A stretch of 64,000 nucleotides of DNA from Akkermansia muciniphila (GCA_945874895.1 CAMCIC010000007.1:1-64000), one strand, 5' to 3'; positions 48,180-59,382 are shown, counted from the stretch's first letter. Numbers and translations: made by a program. The notes: generated by a model not told the origin, from the sequence alone.

Positions 48180-49664
48180 ATGGGCAAACCAACCGGATTC
48201 ATGGAATACACCCGCGAGCTCCCCGCCGATCGCTCGCCACTCGAACGCATCAAGGACTGGAAAGAAATCCACCTTCACATGCCCGAGGAAAAATTGCGCA
48301 CCCAAGGCTCACGCTGCATGGACTGCGGCGTTCCCTTCTGTCATACTGGCAAAGTCATCAGCGGCATGGCCAGTGGTTGTCCGATCAACAACCTCATCCC
48401 TGAGTGGAACGACCTTGTCTATCGCGGACTGTGGCGTGATGCGCTCGATCGCCTCCACAAAACGAACAACTTCCCGGAGTTCACCGGTCGCGTATGCCCC
48501 GCACCCTGCGAGGGTTCCTGCGTATTAGGAATGAACAACCCGCCCGTTACGATCAAGAACATCGAGGTTTCCATCATCGACAAAGGCTGGGATGAAGGTT
48601 GGGTTGTCCCCAAACCGCCCGCGAAACGCACGGGTAAAAAAGTGGCGGTCATCGGTTCAGGACCTGCCGGACTTTCTGCCGCCACGCAGCTCAATCAGGC
48701 GGGCCATACGGTCACGGTATTCGAACGCGCCGACCGACCCGGTGGTTTGTTGATGTATGGCATCCCGAACATGAAGCTCGACAAAAAAGAAGTCGTGCTG
48801 CGCCGCATCAGTCTGCTCGAGCAGGAAGGCGTGAAATTCCGCTGCAACGTCAACATTGGCAAGGACATCACCCACGACCAATTGCAAAAAGACTTCGATG
48901 CTGTCGTGATCTGCACGGGTGCCACCAAGCCGCGCGACCTGAAGATTCAGGGTCGTGAGTTGAAAGGCGTTCACTTTGCCATGGAATTCCTCACCGCGAA
49001 TACGCAAGCCGTGCTCGATGGAAAACAAGGGGAAAATTTCATCACTGCCGAAGGAAAAAACGTGGTGATCATCGGGGGTGGAGATACTGGCACCGACTGC
49101 GTGGGAACCTCCCTGCGTCATGGCTGCGTCAGTGTTTGCCAGCTCGAACTCCTGCCCAAGCCTCCCAACGAGCGCGCCGCCAACAATCCCTGGCCCGAGT
49201 GGCCAAAGGTTTACAAAATGGACTACGGTCAGGAAGAAGCCGCCGCTGTGAACGGCAGCGACCCTCGTATTTATACCACCACTGCCACCCATTTTGAAGG
49301 CGATGAAAATGGCAAGGTCAAGGCCGTGCACACCGTGCAAGTTGAGTGGACCAAAAACGAACAGGGACAATTCATTCCGAAAAACATTCCAGGCACCGAG
49401 AAGGTCATGCCTGCCGAATTGGTGCTCCTCGCTATGGGCTTCCTTGGCCCTGAGCAGGATTTGTTAGATAGCATGAACCTTGACCGCGATGCCCGCAGCA
49501 ACATCAGCGCTGAGCACGAAAAATACACCACCAACATTCCTGGCGTCTTCGCTGCCGGTGATTGCCGCCGTGGTCAATCGCTCGTCGTCTGGGCCTTCAA
49601 CGAAGGCCGCGGTGCCGCACGGGAATGCGACCGCTATCTGATGGGAACCACGAATCTACCGTGA
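48180..49664 (+). CDS. gltD: Glutamate synthase small subunit
   Basis: [62 protein letters not shown] motifs. Confidence 0.97.
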   Translation: MGKPTGFMEYTRELPADRSPLERIKDWKEIHLHMPEEKLRTQGSRCMDCGVPFCHTGKVISGMASGCPINNLIPEWNDLVYRGLWRDALDRLHKTNNFPEFTGRVCPAPCEGSCVLGMNNPPVTIKNIEVSIIDKGWDEGWVVPKPPAKRTGKKVAVIGSGPAGLSAATQLNQAGHTVTVFERADRPGGLLMYGIPNMKLDKKEVVLRRISLLEQEGVKFRCNVNIGKDITHDQLQKDFDAVVICTGATKPRDLKIQGRELKGVHFAMEFLTANTQAVLDGKQGENFITAEGKNVVIIGGGDTGTDCVGTSLRHGCVSVCQLELLPKPPNERAANNPWPEWPKVYKMDYGQEEAAAVNGSDPRIYTTTATHFEGDENGKVKAVHTVQVEWTKNEQGQFIPKNIPGTEKVMPAELVLLAMGFLGPEQDLLDSMNLDRDARSNISAEHEKYTTNIPGVFAAGDCRRGQSLVVWAFNEGRGAARECDRYLMGTTNLP

Positions 49665-49710
49665 CGTGGCGGTGCTTTCCAAGCGCCCCGTCAGAAAATC
49701 ATCACACAAC

Positions 49711-49741
49711 AAAACCCACGACACCCCTCGTGGGTTTTTTG
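49711..49741 (+). terminator. Rho-independent terminator after gltD
   Basis: AAAACCCACGA-caccc-CTCGTGGGTTTTTT: GC-rich stem with T6. Confidence 0.88.
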
Positions 49742-49820
49742 CTAGCATGGTATCTGAAGTGGCGAAGATCGATGATATGACAAAATCACCCTTCTGGGGC
49801 AGTATCTTCGGCGTAACACC

Positions 49821-50609
49821 ATGAAACGCACCTCCCTCCTGCTTCTGCTTTGCACCATAGCTGGAATCGCCGCATTTAGCTTGCAACCTCTGAAGCTAGA
49901 GAAAAAAACAGCCAGCGCTCCACCGGAGGCCGTCACACCAGTCGTACCGACGATCGAAACTCCCCCTTACGAGTTCCGCGATGCCACGCCCGATGGGATC
50001 GGCAAGTGTTACATGGGTCGTGAAATCGCACACGTCATGGGGCATCCGGCCATTGGTTGGCTGGAACGTGATGAACGTGAGAGAGAAGAAGCACCGAGTC
50101 GCGCGATTGCTGCGATTGAACTCCAACCCACCGATGTCATCGCGGACATTGGCGCCGGTTCCGGTTACTACTCGTTTCGTCTAGCGGAAAAAGTGCCGCA
50201 AGGGAAAGTGATCGCTCTCGATATCCAACAGGAGATGCTCGACTTTCTTGCCAAACGTTCCGCCGAACTTCAGATCAACAACGTGCACGGTCATCTCGGT
50301 GCGATCGATGACATCAATTTGCCGGAAAACTCGCTCGATGCCGCGTTGATGGTCGATGCCTATCACGAATTCTCCCACCCCGCCGAAATGTTGCGCTCTC
50401 TTCACAAAGCGCTCAAATCCGATGGTCGCATCATTTTGTTAGAGTTCCGCGCGGAAGACCCGCGCGTGCCGATCAAGCCACTGCACAAGATGACCGAGGA
50501 GCAAGCGCGCAAGGAATTCGCCGCCGCCGGTTTCACGCTCGTTTCGAACAAACGCCAACTGCCTTGGCAGCATTTTATGGTGTTTGAAAAAGATCAGTCC
50601 ACTCGCTGA
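49821..50609 (+). CDS. Exported class I SAM-dependent methyltransferase
   Basis: N-terminal hydrophobic segment; VIADIGAGSGYYSFRLAEKVPQGKVIALDIQQEMLDFL motif I. Confidence 0.88.
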   Translation: MKRTSLLLLLCTIAGIAAFSLQPLKLEKKTASAPPEAVTPVVPTIETPPYEFRDATPDGIGKCYMGREIAHVMGHPAIGWLERDEREREEAPSRAIAAIELQPTDVIADIGAGSGYYSFRLAEKVPQGKVIALDIQQEMLDFLAKRSAELQINNVHGHLGAIDDINLPENSLDAALMVDAYHEFSHPAEMLRSLHKALKSDGRIILLEFRAEDPRVPIKPLHKMTEEQARKEFAAAGFTLVSNKRQLPWQHFMVFEKDQSTR

Positions 50610-52868
50610 TTACGGTTGCGGGCGCTCTACCATCACGGCAACTCTCGACGAAAGACCACGGTCATCCATCACATGGAGTTCACACGGGCCGGAGGCATCA
50701 TTCCATATAAAAGCCTCACTCGGCTTGCAGGAGCCAAGAAAAACGCCATTGCCAAACCAAAACAGTCGACTCACGCCTGCTGCGGCCTTTGCTTTGCAAA
50801 TGAGTCCCTGTTCCGAACCCTGAACGATCTGATAGAGATGATCTCTCATTGGGCTGAGGATCTGGGGTGCTTCGTTTGACTGAGACAATACCTCGGCACT
50901 TTCCGGAATGGATCGGCGAGGCAAACCCGCCAGACGAAACAATTCGAGAAACTCAGGCGTCCAAAACTCACAAATTTCCGCTTTCACCATAGGGTCATCA
51001 TCACGCGGCGCCACACGCATGCCCGTCCTCTGATCTACCCACACGAGTCGGTGCAAATCACAAGGGACGATGGGCGATACACCTGCAAGAACCCAGCCCG
51101 TGGTTCGATGACGACAATGCTCACAAGGAATCATGCCCGTTACCGCGCACAGTTCGACCTTGCGCACCTGAGGAGGCGGTGGCGGCAAGGGCTGTAAGGC
51201 ATTCGTGCGGTGAAACAACTCGGACATCAACGGCGCCGCTATGCCACGCCCCTCGAAAGAGGGGTTCGATCTACCATCGCTGTGACCCACCCAGACTACG
51301 ATCACGGTTTGCCCGCTGATCCCTATGGCCCAAGCATCACGGAATCCCTGTGACGTGCCAGTTTTGAACGAATATGTCGGTTCAGCCATGGGATCGCGCG
51401 AAGCTGTCTCCGCTAACATTTGACGAACCATCCAACGGGTTCCCTCGCTCAACATCGGCATTCGACGCAATGATTGCGCCATTTCTCCTCTGCGGAAGAC
51501 AAGCGGTCGAGGTATGCCATCGTCGGCCAAACTGGCATAGATCGTCGCCATTTCCTCAGGCGTAGCGGCTGCTGCTCCCAAAGCCAGTGCCAAGCCGTAA
51601 TGATCGGGACCATGTTTCATGGCGATTCCCGCTTGTTGAAGATAATCATACAATCCATGCCCCTTGATCCGCTGCATCAGTGACAGCGCAGGCAGATTGC
51701 GGCTCCGGAAGAGCGCCTCACCCGCTTTAACGGGTCCCAAGAAATCACGTTCGTAGTTCTCAGGATTGTAATCACGAAAACGCAACGGAGCATCTGCCAA
51801 CAACGTTTGTGGGTGCAGTAGCCCCTGCTCCATCGCCATTCCATAGAGAAACGGTTTGTAGAGAGAACCGGGTGAGCGTTTGGCCCGAATGACATCGACT
51901 TGACCATCGATCTTCGCATCAAAAAAATCTGCAGATCCCACATAACTCAGAACCTCACGAGACGAAGAATTAACGACCAAGACAGCCGCATTGCTCACTC
52001 CTTTTTCCTGCACTCGTATGAGATAATCATGCAAGGTTCCCTCGACCGCAGATTGCATTTTTCGATCGATCGTGGATGGTCCATCGTAGCTCCTCATCCG
52101 TCGCGCCAGATGCGGCGCTATGCGCGGCAGGAGATGGGCCTCCCATCGGTAATCGGCTAACATCTCATCGTTGTGCCCGAGTTTCACCAACAATCGCTTA
52201 CGCGCAGCCATCGTGCCAGCATGCTCATCCTGCCCAATACGTGGACGTCGCAACGCAGGGCGCTGGGGCAACATCACGAGAGCCACGGATTCCGGCACTT
52301 GCAAATCACTGCACTCGAGCCCACACCACCGCAAGCTCGCGGCCGCCACACCTTCTACATTCCCTCCGTACGGAGCAGTATTGAGATACGCCTCGAGGAT
52401 CTTTTCCTTTGAGTAGTATTTTTCCAACTGGATCGCACGGAGCATCTGTTGCATTTTGCCCGCAACCGTGCGAGTCGATAACTGAAAACGCATCCGCGCG
52501 TATTGCATCGAGATCGTAGAACCACCACCACGGGAAATTCCTTGCAGTCTGCCGAAAAGAGCTCGCATCATGGAAAGTGGATTCACTCCTGGATGAGAAA
52601 AATAGTGTTCGTCCTCGAAAGCTAGAGTTGCCTTCACCATCGTGGGCGAGATCTCCGCAAGAGGAACACGGAGACGATAGCGCTCGTCTCCGGCCAACCC
52701 TACGTTCAGGATCTGCCCTTCACGATCGCGCAAAACGGGCGACCAGGTCAAATCTTCCCGATACAGCTCGCAGCGCGGAATGGTCAACCACAGAACTCCC
52801 ATCAGCAGTAGGACGCCACCGCTGCCAAGAATCAGTGGTTTGATCAAAAAAGTGCGTAGGGATTTCAC
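50610..52868 (-). CDS. pbpC: Penicillin-binding protein 1C
   Basis: GT51 motifs (FEDEHYFSHPGVNP, GGSTISMQYARM), transpeptidase RSPGSLYKPFLYG, YSFKTGTSQGFRDAW; BiPBP_C-like C-terminus. Confidence 0.95.
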   Translation of the reverse strand: MKSLRTFLIKPLILGSGGVLLLMGVLWLTIPRCELYREDLTWSPVLRDREGQILNVGLAGDERYRLRVPLAEISPTMVKATLAFEDEHYFSHPGVNPLSMMRALFGRLQGISRGGGSTISMQYARMRFQLSTRTVAGKMQQMLRAIQLEKYYSKEKILEAYLNTAPYGGNVEGVAAASLRWCGLECSDLQVPESVALVMLPQRPALRRPRIGQDEHAGTMAARKRLLVKLGHNDEMLADYRWEAHLLPRIAPHLARRMRSYDGPSTIDRKMQSAVEGTLHDYLIRVQEKGVSNAAVLVVNSSSREVLSYVGSADFFDAKIDGQVDVIRAKRSPGSLYKPFLYGMAMEQGLLHPQTLLADAPLRFRDYNPENYERDFLGPVKAGEALFRSRNLPALSLMQRIKGHGLYDYLQQAGIAMKHGPDHYGLALALGAAAATPEEMATIYASLADDGIPRPLVFRRGEMAQSLRRMPMLSEGTRWMVRQMLAETASRDPMAEPTYSFKTGTSQGFRDAWAIGISGQTVIVVWVGHSDGRSNPSFEGRGIAAPLMSELFHRTNALQPLPPPPPQVRKVELCAVTGMIPCEHCRHRTTGWVLAGVSPIVPCDLHRLVWVDQRTGMRVAPRDDDPMVKAEICEFWTPEFLELFRLAGLPRRSIPESAEVLSQSNEAPQILSPMRDHLYQIVQGSEQGLICKAKAAAGVSRLFWFGNGVFLGSCKPSEAFIWNDASGPCELHVMDDRGLSSRVAVMVERPQP

Positions 52869-55800
52869 TCGCGAGAGGTGACTTTGATCCGACGTCCTAG
52901 GCTCACGCCGTTTACGCCGCGGTCATACATGGATTCAGCAAACACCGGGGGGACCACAAAGTCCCCAGCACAAGCGGCGCGCAAAACATAGCGGATCGAC
53001 AAATCCTTGGCGCCCTGCAGTCGGAAGAAAAAGAGATTGCGATCCTCACGAACATCAACACGGTCAGTGCCGGGAACGGTGCCCAAGCCAGGTCGAAGCC
53101 CATTCGGCTCTAAGGCAAATCCCCCCGGCAGCATGTCAACCAGCACGAGATCACCGAGAGGAATGCTGCTCAAATTGCGCACGCGCAGCGTCACCATCAG
53201 TGACTGCCCCACCTCGAGAGATTCAATCGGCTTGCCATCCATGGTTGTTATTTCACGATGCACTTCTACACCGTCTTTTTGCGCTCGGACTGGCAATTCA
53301 CGATCAAAGCCCTCCTCGATCACTTGGTAGAAAATGCCGCGATCGCCATCTTCCTGCGATATGCGGAACTTCAATGATTTCATCGCATCTCCAAACGAAG
53401 ACTTGGCAAAAACTTCATCGGTCTTGATCAGCGAAACCGCCGGCGAGCCATCGCGTGGCAGTGCCTCAACCTCGAAGTGAAACGCGTTTGCAGCCGCTAC
53501 CTTCGCATACTCACGCATGCCTAGAGTGGCGCAAGCCGCAGTGATCGTGTTGTAACGTTGTTGCCATAGCACTCCATACAATTTCTGCCAATCAGCGTAT
53601 CCGAAGTTTTTCACTGTCTCACCGAAATGACGCGCGCGCAGGGCAAAAGAAAGCAAGGCGTCCACCTCGGGTTGGGACCAATAGTTCTCGCCCTTGCGGT
53701 AGTCCGCCGCTGTGCCCGACTTCCATGTGCGAGAGATTTTCGCAGCTTCTTCCTGCTTCTGCTGCAAGACATAGGTCGATGCCAGCAAATGACCACACAA
53801 GCGAGTTTGCCAGAGATTTTGCTGCGTGCGATCGAGACACTCGCGCAATGACAGCAGACCATTCGGCCGCTGACCTTGCCGTGTCAGCAGATAGATCGCA
53901 TATGCCTTACGATCTGCGATCTCCAGATCGGCGGCCTCGCCTGACTGACAAATCGACTGCAGTTTCCGATTCAAACGCTGGATCAACTGCTGCGGAATCG
54001 CGAATCCCGCTTCCTTGGCCTCGAGCAGAAAATGGGCGACATAGGCGTTCAGAAAATCATCTACATCAAGTGTGACACCCTGCCAGTAGCCAAAACCACC
54101 GCTTTGAGTCTGGCGGCTCTGCAGTTGTGCGATGATTCGATTGATCGCCTGCATGGAAAGGTCATCCTCTTGCGGCAGCGCTTTCATGCCTCGATATGCC
54201 AGCATGGTCATTCCCTTACTGGTCAACTGTTCAGTGCAATCATAGGCATAACTGCTCATGTAATCGCGCATCCCAAGAGCCAAGACAACGGGCAAGGGCG
54301 AGGCCACGACTTCATTCCGTCGATAGGCCTCATGCATATGGCGAGTCACCTCCTGCTCGTGATCTTTGGTGCGGATGTAGGCGCTGCGCACCTGAGTGCG
54401 GAAAGGTGTGGCAGGTCGCAAACTCATCGTCTCTGTACGCACCGATGTTTCCGCACCCGCCGCCGCATGACATTTGACGCTGGCCGAACCCAGCACATCG
54501 AGCGCTTTCAGGCGGAATCTATGGGTCACCTCGCGAGATTTTTCCACTACCACCGAAGCTGTGGATTCACCCAGCACCTGCAAATGGTTCGATGGCTCAA
54601 CGCGCAGCTTCACGTCGGCCGGGCCTTCCTGATCCAACAAATGAGTGACAGTCACAGAAAAAACAAACTCATCCCCTGGTGTCACGGTCGTGGGAGCATT
54701 GGTCGTCAGCACCAGCGGTGAGCGCACGACAGAGGACAACTGAGCTGAGCCTGCACGACTCTCATTCACTGCCACAGCCATCACTGTCAGCGTTCCGGCA
54801 AAAGAATCGGGCACTGTGTAACTCAACTCCTTCGGTTCCGTACCAGCGGTCTGAATGCCGGACCACCAAACCACTGGAGCGTCGCGTTTGCGCTTGAAAG
54901 GATTCAGAGTCATTGTCAAGGGCGGCATACCCTCAGCGCCACCACCGAAAGCAGCGTGCTCCTTGATGAATCGATATTCCGGCATCAACAGATCAAACCA
55001 TTGCTGCGTGCGCACCTCCAGCGCCTGCTTGCGGAAAAAGAAATCCAAGGGCTGCGGACGTTTGTATTGGGTAATCTGATGAATTCCCTCATCCACGGCG
55101 TAAAGAATGACACTCGCTGGATGATCCGTACGGTATTTCACTTTCAGCACATCGCCCGGCTTGACCAACTTCGGAGCATCAATCTCGACTTGCAACTGCC
55201 TCTCGACCGGTTGAATGGTCAGCGGTTGCGTCGCGTAACTCAATGGCGACATCATGACGTCAGGAGAATCGAGCGATCGCACAAAAGAAACATTGCAATA
55301 GACTGTTCCCTCTAGACCTTCCGGAATGCGCACTCGATGAACCGTGGCCTTGGCATCCGCCTTGAACCACTGGGAATACAAGACCTTCTCGCGCTCGAGG
55401 GTGATCAAGCCTGCTCCGCTGTAAGGAGCCACGATGGAAACCTCCACCTCATCGCCCGCTTGTACTTTGGCCTTCGATACCGTCAGACCTAGCTCTGACT
55501 CCCGCTCCAAGCTGCGATCCTCGTCACCTTTGCCAACAACCCGATAGAAAAACTGGCAAATGACCTCGTCCTTTTCATTCAGAACCTGCCACTGAAACCG
55601 ACCGACCTTGCGAGTATCGATGGCCAACTCGACAGCAGCCGCATCCCAGCTGACATTCTGATCCTCTCGGACCAAAACTTGCCTTTGCTGCGACTCATAC
55701 CCCATGGTTCCGTCATCCTGCTGACGCAATACCGAAACATAACGGGTTTCCTGAATCCTGTAACGCAGGCCCTGCATAGCCACGGGCTTAAGGTTCTGGT

Positions 55801-58800
55801 CGATGGCCACAAACTTGACTTTCCCAGAACTGTCCTTGCCGAGGTAATCCAACTCGCAATCGGCATCGTATCCGACAACCGTGTCCCAAGGCGACACGAG
55901 AAAACGTTTTTGTTCGCGAACACCGAAGCCGCCATCACTCTCGAAGGCCTCGAGATTCACGGCCACACTCATGTTCACTTTATCGAGGTTCGCCAAGCCG
56001 AGAGCGACCTCCGCCTGACCCGCTGCGTTTGTTTTCACTTCACCTAACGGAATGTTTTTACCAGCGATCGAATGATTTCGGTTTTGCGTGGGATTGTAGA
56101 ACTGAAAGTCCTTCCAGGAGTCGAAACGGAAATCCGCAGGGTGGAGGGTCATTTCCCCTTTCACCACGCGTTCGCCTGCCGCAGCACCAAAAAGATTTTC
56201 CAGAGAAATTTTCGCCTTCAGATCAGCGAGCTTCACCCATCCGGCAGGCAAGGCGGGATCGATGGACAATTTCATTTTCATGCGATCGGGCCGGAAGTCT
56301 TCGATGCGCAGTGGAATCCTTCCTAACAAAAATTGGACGGCATTTTCATCGCGGTTCATCACCCACATCGAGAGCTCATACACACCGGTGGGCGAGCTCT
56401 CATTGGTGGTCAAACTTCCCTCCACCATACCGTCCGCGGGTAATTTGAAGTTTCGCGTAGCCAATCGGTTGCCCTCAGGATCCGTCAGCATCGCCTGCAC
56501 AGGAAGACCGTCGATCACCGACTGCCAATCGCGTCGTTTGACAATAGCACCGAAATGAATCGAATCACCAGGACGATACACACCCCGCTCGGTGAAAACA
56601 TGGGCCTCCACTGCTTTCGTGCGGGAACCGAGAATGCCATCGACGTCATAGCGCGAATAATCCAGCGCAGGCAACTGCCCAGGACGCAGTGAAATAAACG
56701 ACGTATCACTCCCTAGTCGCGCGAGAATAGCCACCGCCTGCCGCTCCCTTGCTGTGACCAGTGGCTTGGCGAGAACTGCTCGGCCTTGGGCGTCGGTAGT
56801 CACCTCGGACAGAATCGAACCATTTCGTGCGAGCAAAGAAATTTTTGTTCCCGCGATAGGGTTTTGCGAGCGAAGAGACATCACGAAAACCTCGCGACTG
56901 TCATCGGCATTGGATTTCACCAGCAACCCGAGATCCGTCAGCATCACAAACCGATTGACAGACTTATCGCGACTTCTCCAATGCACCGCTCCTCCCTTGG
57001 GAACATCGGAGAACCAATGACTGGGTTCAACGATCCCCCCCTTGATGTCGATGCAGGTTGTTTCTTCCTTGTCTTCATCGAGCTCGCGATACTCTTCGTA
57101 TTCGTCTTCGTAGTAATACGCATCTTCTGGAGCATCCACCCGTGAATATACGGATGAATCAGGCTGACCCGGTAACGAGGGAATCACCGCTTCCGCATCC
57201 ACAAAAAACAACCCGCGCGAAGGATCCGGATCGCTGGGATCGGCAGCAGCGATGACTTTGGCGAGATCAAAAGAAGTGAAGCAAGCCTCCCAGTCGCTCT
57301 TTTTGTTCACACGCAACACAAAACTCTTGCTGCGCACCAGGCTGTCCTTACTGAATCTTCCTTGTAGATCGGGGTTGGCGAAGTCACCGTAATCATTCTG
57401 AGTAATCATGTGGTTGATTTCACCGGAACGCACACGGCCACAGGTAATTCTGATAAAATCCACGCCGCGAGACTTGAACTGAAGAGTTTTTTCACCTTGC
57501 AGCGCCATCACCGATCCCTTGCCAGTCATTTCTAACTCCAGCGGATAACGAGGAACAGAGAGTAGGTTACGGTGTTCCGTGGGCAGCTCAAAGCTCCCCA
57601 AAGCTGGAAGACCTGCGTCCACCTTGAGGAACAAACGCCCAGGCATGGGTGAGAAAAATTCATACGCATGAGCCTTGGGAAACGGCAGGCTGGCTTGCTG
57701 CTGCACCAGTTCTAACGGAATGACGGTCGCCCGCGCGATCATTTCCGCAGTGACGTCGTTCTCCGTTTTTTTCTGATCGCGCAAAAGGATATCATCCTGC
57801 TCAGCGAGCCGATAAAGATGCACGCGTTGGCCCATTTCCAAGGGAGAAATTCCCAAGGTGCTGGCAAAAGTCAAAAACTGCTTGGGCTCACCCTCATCGT
57901 TTTTGATTACCTTGAGCTCAGCAGAGTTGATTCGAAGAGCAGAGTATTTGTCGGGGATCACCGACTTCGCAACCACTTCACGCGCCATGGATGAACCACC
58001 GCTCCGAGCTGTCAGCTCTTTTCCAATCTTCAAAAGGACCTCCTCAGGCTTGGCAGGAACCTTGATACGGGAACTGCGCAAGTACCACTGGTTCGGCGAC
58101 TTCGATGCAGTGAGTGTGAAAGCGGGTGCCGATGATCCAAAAGCCTCAGGATTTTCTGCCAGCGACGACATAGTCACAGCGCGCTGCAGCAACTCTTGCG
58201 TAAGATCGTAATTCGCGGCTAAGGTCGCGGTCAATTGGTGGACGTCCGGGTTGTCTGGTTGCGTGTAAAACTCGTAGTTCATGACGCGCACTTCCAGAGA
58301 AATCGTGCGAAACGTGGGCTTCATGTTGGACAAACGCACCTCCGCGGGAAGGGCAGTCGATGAAAACGCCAGCGTGTATTCCTGCCCCGCCTGCCACTCT
58401 TGTTGGGGAGAGAAATGCAAGGATCTGTCACTGGCCCATGTCCAGGTGCCGGGAATTTCCGGACTGATGGCAACCGCATCCGTCACCGTTTTGTGAATGA
58501 GCTCCAGTGGTGCAGCAGCATCGCTGAAGTTCACCTTCAAGGTCCCAAATTCCGCTTTGTCCTTGGTCCAATTCGTAGGCAATGGTGGAATGATGCTTAC
58601 CTCCACATCGCGCAACTGCACCAGCTGGCGCTCCTGCGGCCGATGCATTTCCCACCATTTTCGCCATTGCAACAAGCCGATGGCGACAACCCATGACAAT
58701 ACGAAAACCGCTGCCAAAGTGCGGGGACGTCGAGCCAGCACCTGAGACGTTTTACGCGTGATCCATTGCAACCAAACAGGCGGTTGCCAGGTTCCGATCA

Positions 58801-58864
58801 TGGCACGCAAGACAAAGGCGATGCCGGACAGGATGGCACCAAAAAAACGAAGGATATGTTTCAT
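52865..58864 (-). CDS. Alpha-2-macroglobulin family protein with thioester motif
   Basis: About 2000 aa; MG2-type HVFTERGVYRPGDSIHFGAIVKRRDW; thioester YDCTEQLTSKG (codons about 54223-54243); adjacent to and overlapping pbpC. Start placed at MKHILRFF (ORF extends to 58948). Confidence 0.93.
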   Translation of the reverse strand: MKHILRFFGAILSGIAFVLRAMIGTWQPPVWLQWITRKTSQVLARRPRTLAAVFVLSWVVAIGLLQWRKWWEMHRPQERQLVQLRDVEVSIIPPLPTNWTKDKAEFGTLKVNFSDAAAPLELIHKTVTDAVAISPEIPGTWTWASDRSLHFSPQQEWQAGQEYTLAFSSTALPAEVRLSNMKPTFRTISLEVRVMNYEFYTQPDNPDVHQLTATLAANYDLTQELLQRAVTMSSLAENPEAFGSSAPAFTLTASKSPNQWYLRSSRIKVPAKPEEVLLKIGKELTARSGGSSMAREVVAKSVIPDKYSALRINSAELKVIKNDEGEPKQFLTFASTLGISPLEMGQRVHLYRLAEQDDILLRDQKKTENDVTAEMIARATVIPLELVQQQASLPFPKAHAYEFFSPMPGRLFLKVDAGLPALGSFELPTEHRNLLSVPRYPLELEMTGKGSVMALQGEKTLQFKSRGVDFIRITCGRVRSGEINHMITQNDYGDFANPDLQGRFSKDSLVRSKSFVLRVNKKSDWEACFTSFDLAKVIAAADPSDPDPSRGLFFVDAEAVIPSLPGQPDSSVYSRVDAPEDAYYYEDEYEEYRELDEDKEETTCIDIKGGIVEPSHWFSDVPKGGAVHWRSRDKSVNRFVMLTDLGLLVKSNADDSREVFVMSLRSQNPIAGTKISLLARNGSILSEVTTDAQGRAVLAKPLVTARERQAVAILARLGSDTSFISLRPGQLPALDYSRYDVDGILGSRTKAVEAHVFTERGVYRPGDSIHFGAIVKRRDWQSVIDGLPVQAMLTDPEGNRLATRNFKLPADGMVEGSLTTNESSPTGVYELSMWVMNRDENAVQFLLGRIPLRIEDFRPDRMKMKLSIDPALPAGWVKLADLKAKISLENLFGAAAGERVVKGEMTLHPADFRFDSWKDFQFYNPTQNRNHSIAGKNIPLGEVKTNAAGQAEVALGLANLDKVNMSVAVNLEAFESDGGFGVREQKRFLVSPWDTVVGYDADCELDYLGKDSSGKVKFVAIDQNLKPVAMQGLRYRIQETRYVSVLRQQDDGTMGYESQQRQVLVREDQNVSWDAAAVELAIDTRKVGRFQWQVLNEKDEVICQFFYRVVGKGDEDRSLERESELGLTVSKAKVQAGDEVEVSIVAPYSGAGLITLEREKVLYSQWFKADAKATVHRVRIPEGLEGTVYCNVSFVRSLDSPDVMMSPLSYATQPLTIQPVERQLQVEIDAPKLVKPGDVLKVKYRTDHPASVILYAVDEGIHQITQYKRPQPLDFFFRKQALEVRTQQWFDLLMPEYRFIKEHAAFGGGAEGMPPLTMTLNPFKRKRDAPVVWWSGIQTAGTEPKELSYTVPDSFAGTLTVMAVAVNESRAGSAQLSSVVRSPLVLTTNAPTTVTPGDEFVFSVTVTHLLDQEGPADVKLRVEPSNHLQVLGESTASVVVEKSREVTHRFRLKALDVLGSASVKCHAAAGAETSVRTETMSLRPATPFRTQVRSAYIRTKDHEQEVTRHMHEAYRRNEVVASPLPVVLALGMRDYMSSYAYDCTEQLTSKGMTMLAYRGMKALPQEDDLSMQAINRIIAQLQSRQTQSGGFGYWQGVTLDVDDFLNAYVAHFLLEAKEAGFAIPQQLIQRLNRKLQSICQSGEAADLEIADRKAYAIYLLTRQGQRPNGLLSLRECLDRTQQNLWQTRLCGHLLASTYVLQQKQEEAAKISRTWKSGTAADYRKGENYWSQPEVDALLSFALRARHFGETVKNFGYADWQKLYGVLWQQRYNTITAACATLGMREYAKVAAANAFHFEVEALPRDGSPAVSLIKTDEVFAKSSFGDAMKSLKFRISQEDGDRGIFYQVIEEGFDRELPVRAQKDGVEVHREITTMDGKPIESLEVGQSLMVTLRVRNLSSIPLGDLVLVDMLPGGFALEPNGLRPGLGTVPGTDRVDVREDRNLFFFRLQGAKDLSIRYVLRAACAGDFVVPPVFAESMYDRGVNGVSLGRRIKVTSRE

Positions 58865-59016
58865 AAAAAATCGGAAAAAGAGAATCCAAAGAATGGCGAA
58901 AATTGCGCCCCTGCATAGGATACGAAATGCGTAAGAAAAATAGATCAATCATTTGATCAAAAAACAGATTTTTTCGTTTACGCCGATTGCCCCCTTCCCA
59001 TGGAGAGCAGCCCCTG

Positions 59017-59382
59017 TCATTTCCACAACATTTTCAGGCCCACCAGAATGAGGACGACGGCGAAGATTCTCGTCAATGTAGGACTCGACAATTGCTTCAT
59101 CCAATCGCTGCCCAGCCAAGAAAAAACCGCGGCACTGATGGCAACCAGCGCCACCGTTTTCCATTGGATCAAGCCAACGCTGCGCATGTTGTTGGTCGTA
59201 GCCACGACAGCGATGATTACCACGGCAGCCATTGATGTGGCGACCGCTTGTTTTTGGTCCATGCCGAGAGCGAGCGTAAAAGCAGGAACCATGACGATGC
59301 CCCCACCGATTCCGCAGAGCGCGCCCAGCAATCCAGCAACAGCACCAATCAATAGCAAGGTCATCAAAGGCTTCATGATCAA
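59017..59382 (-). CDS. TauE/SafE (TSUP) family protein, short single-repeat form
   Basis: GAVAGLLGALCGIGGGIVMVPAFTLALGMDQKQAVATSMAAVV; only 121 aa. Confidence 0.85.
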   Translation of the reverse strand: MIMKPLMTLLLIGAVAGLLGALCGIGGGIVMVPAFTLALGMDQKQAVATSMAAVVIIAVVATTNNMRSVGLIQWKTVALVAISAAVFSWLGSDWMKQLSSPTLTRIFAVVLILVGLKMLWK

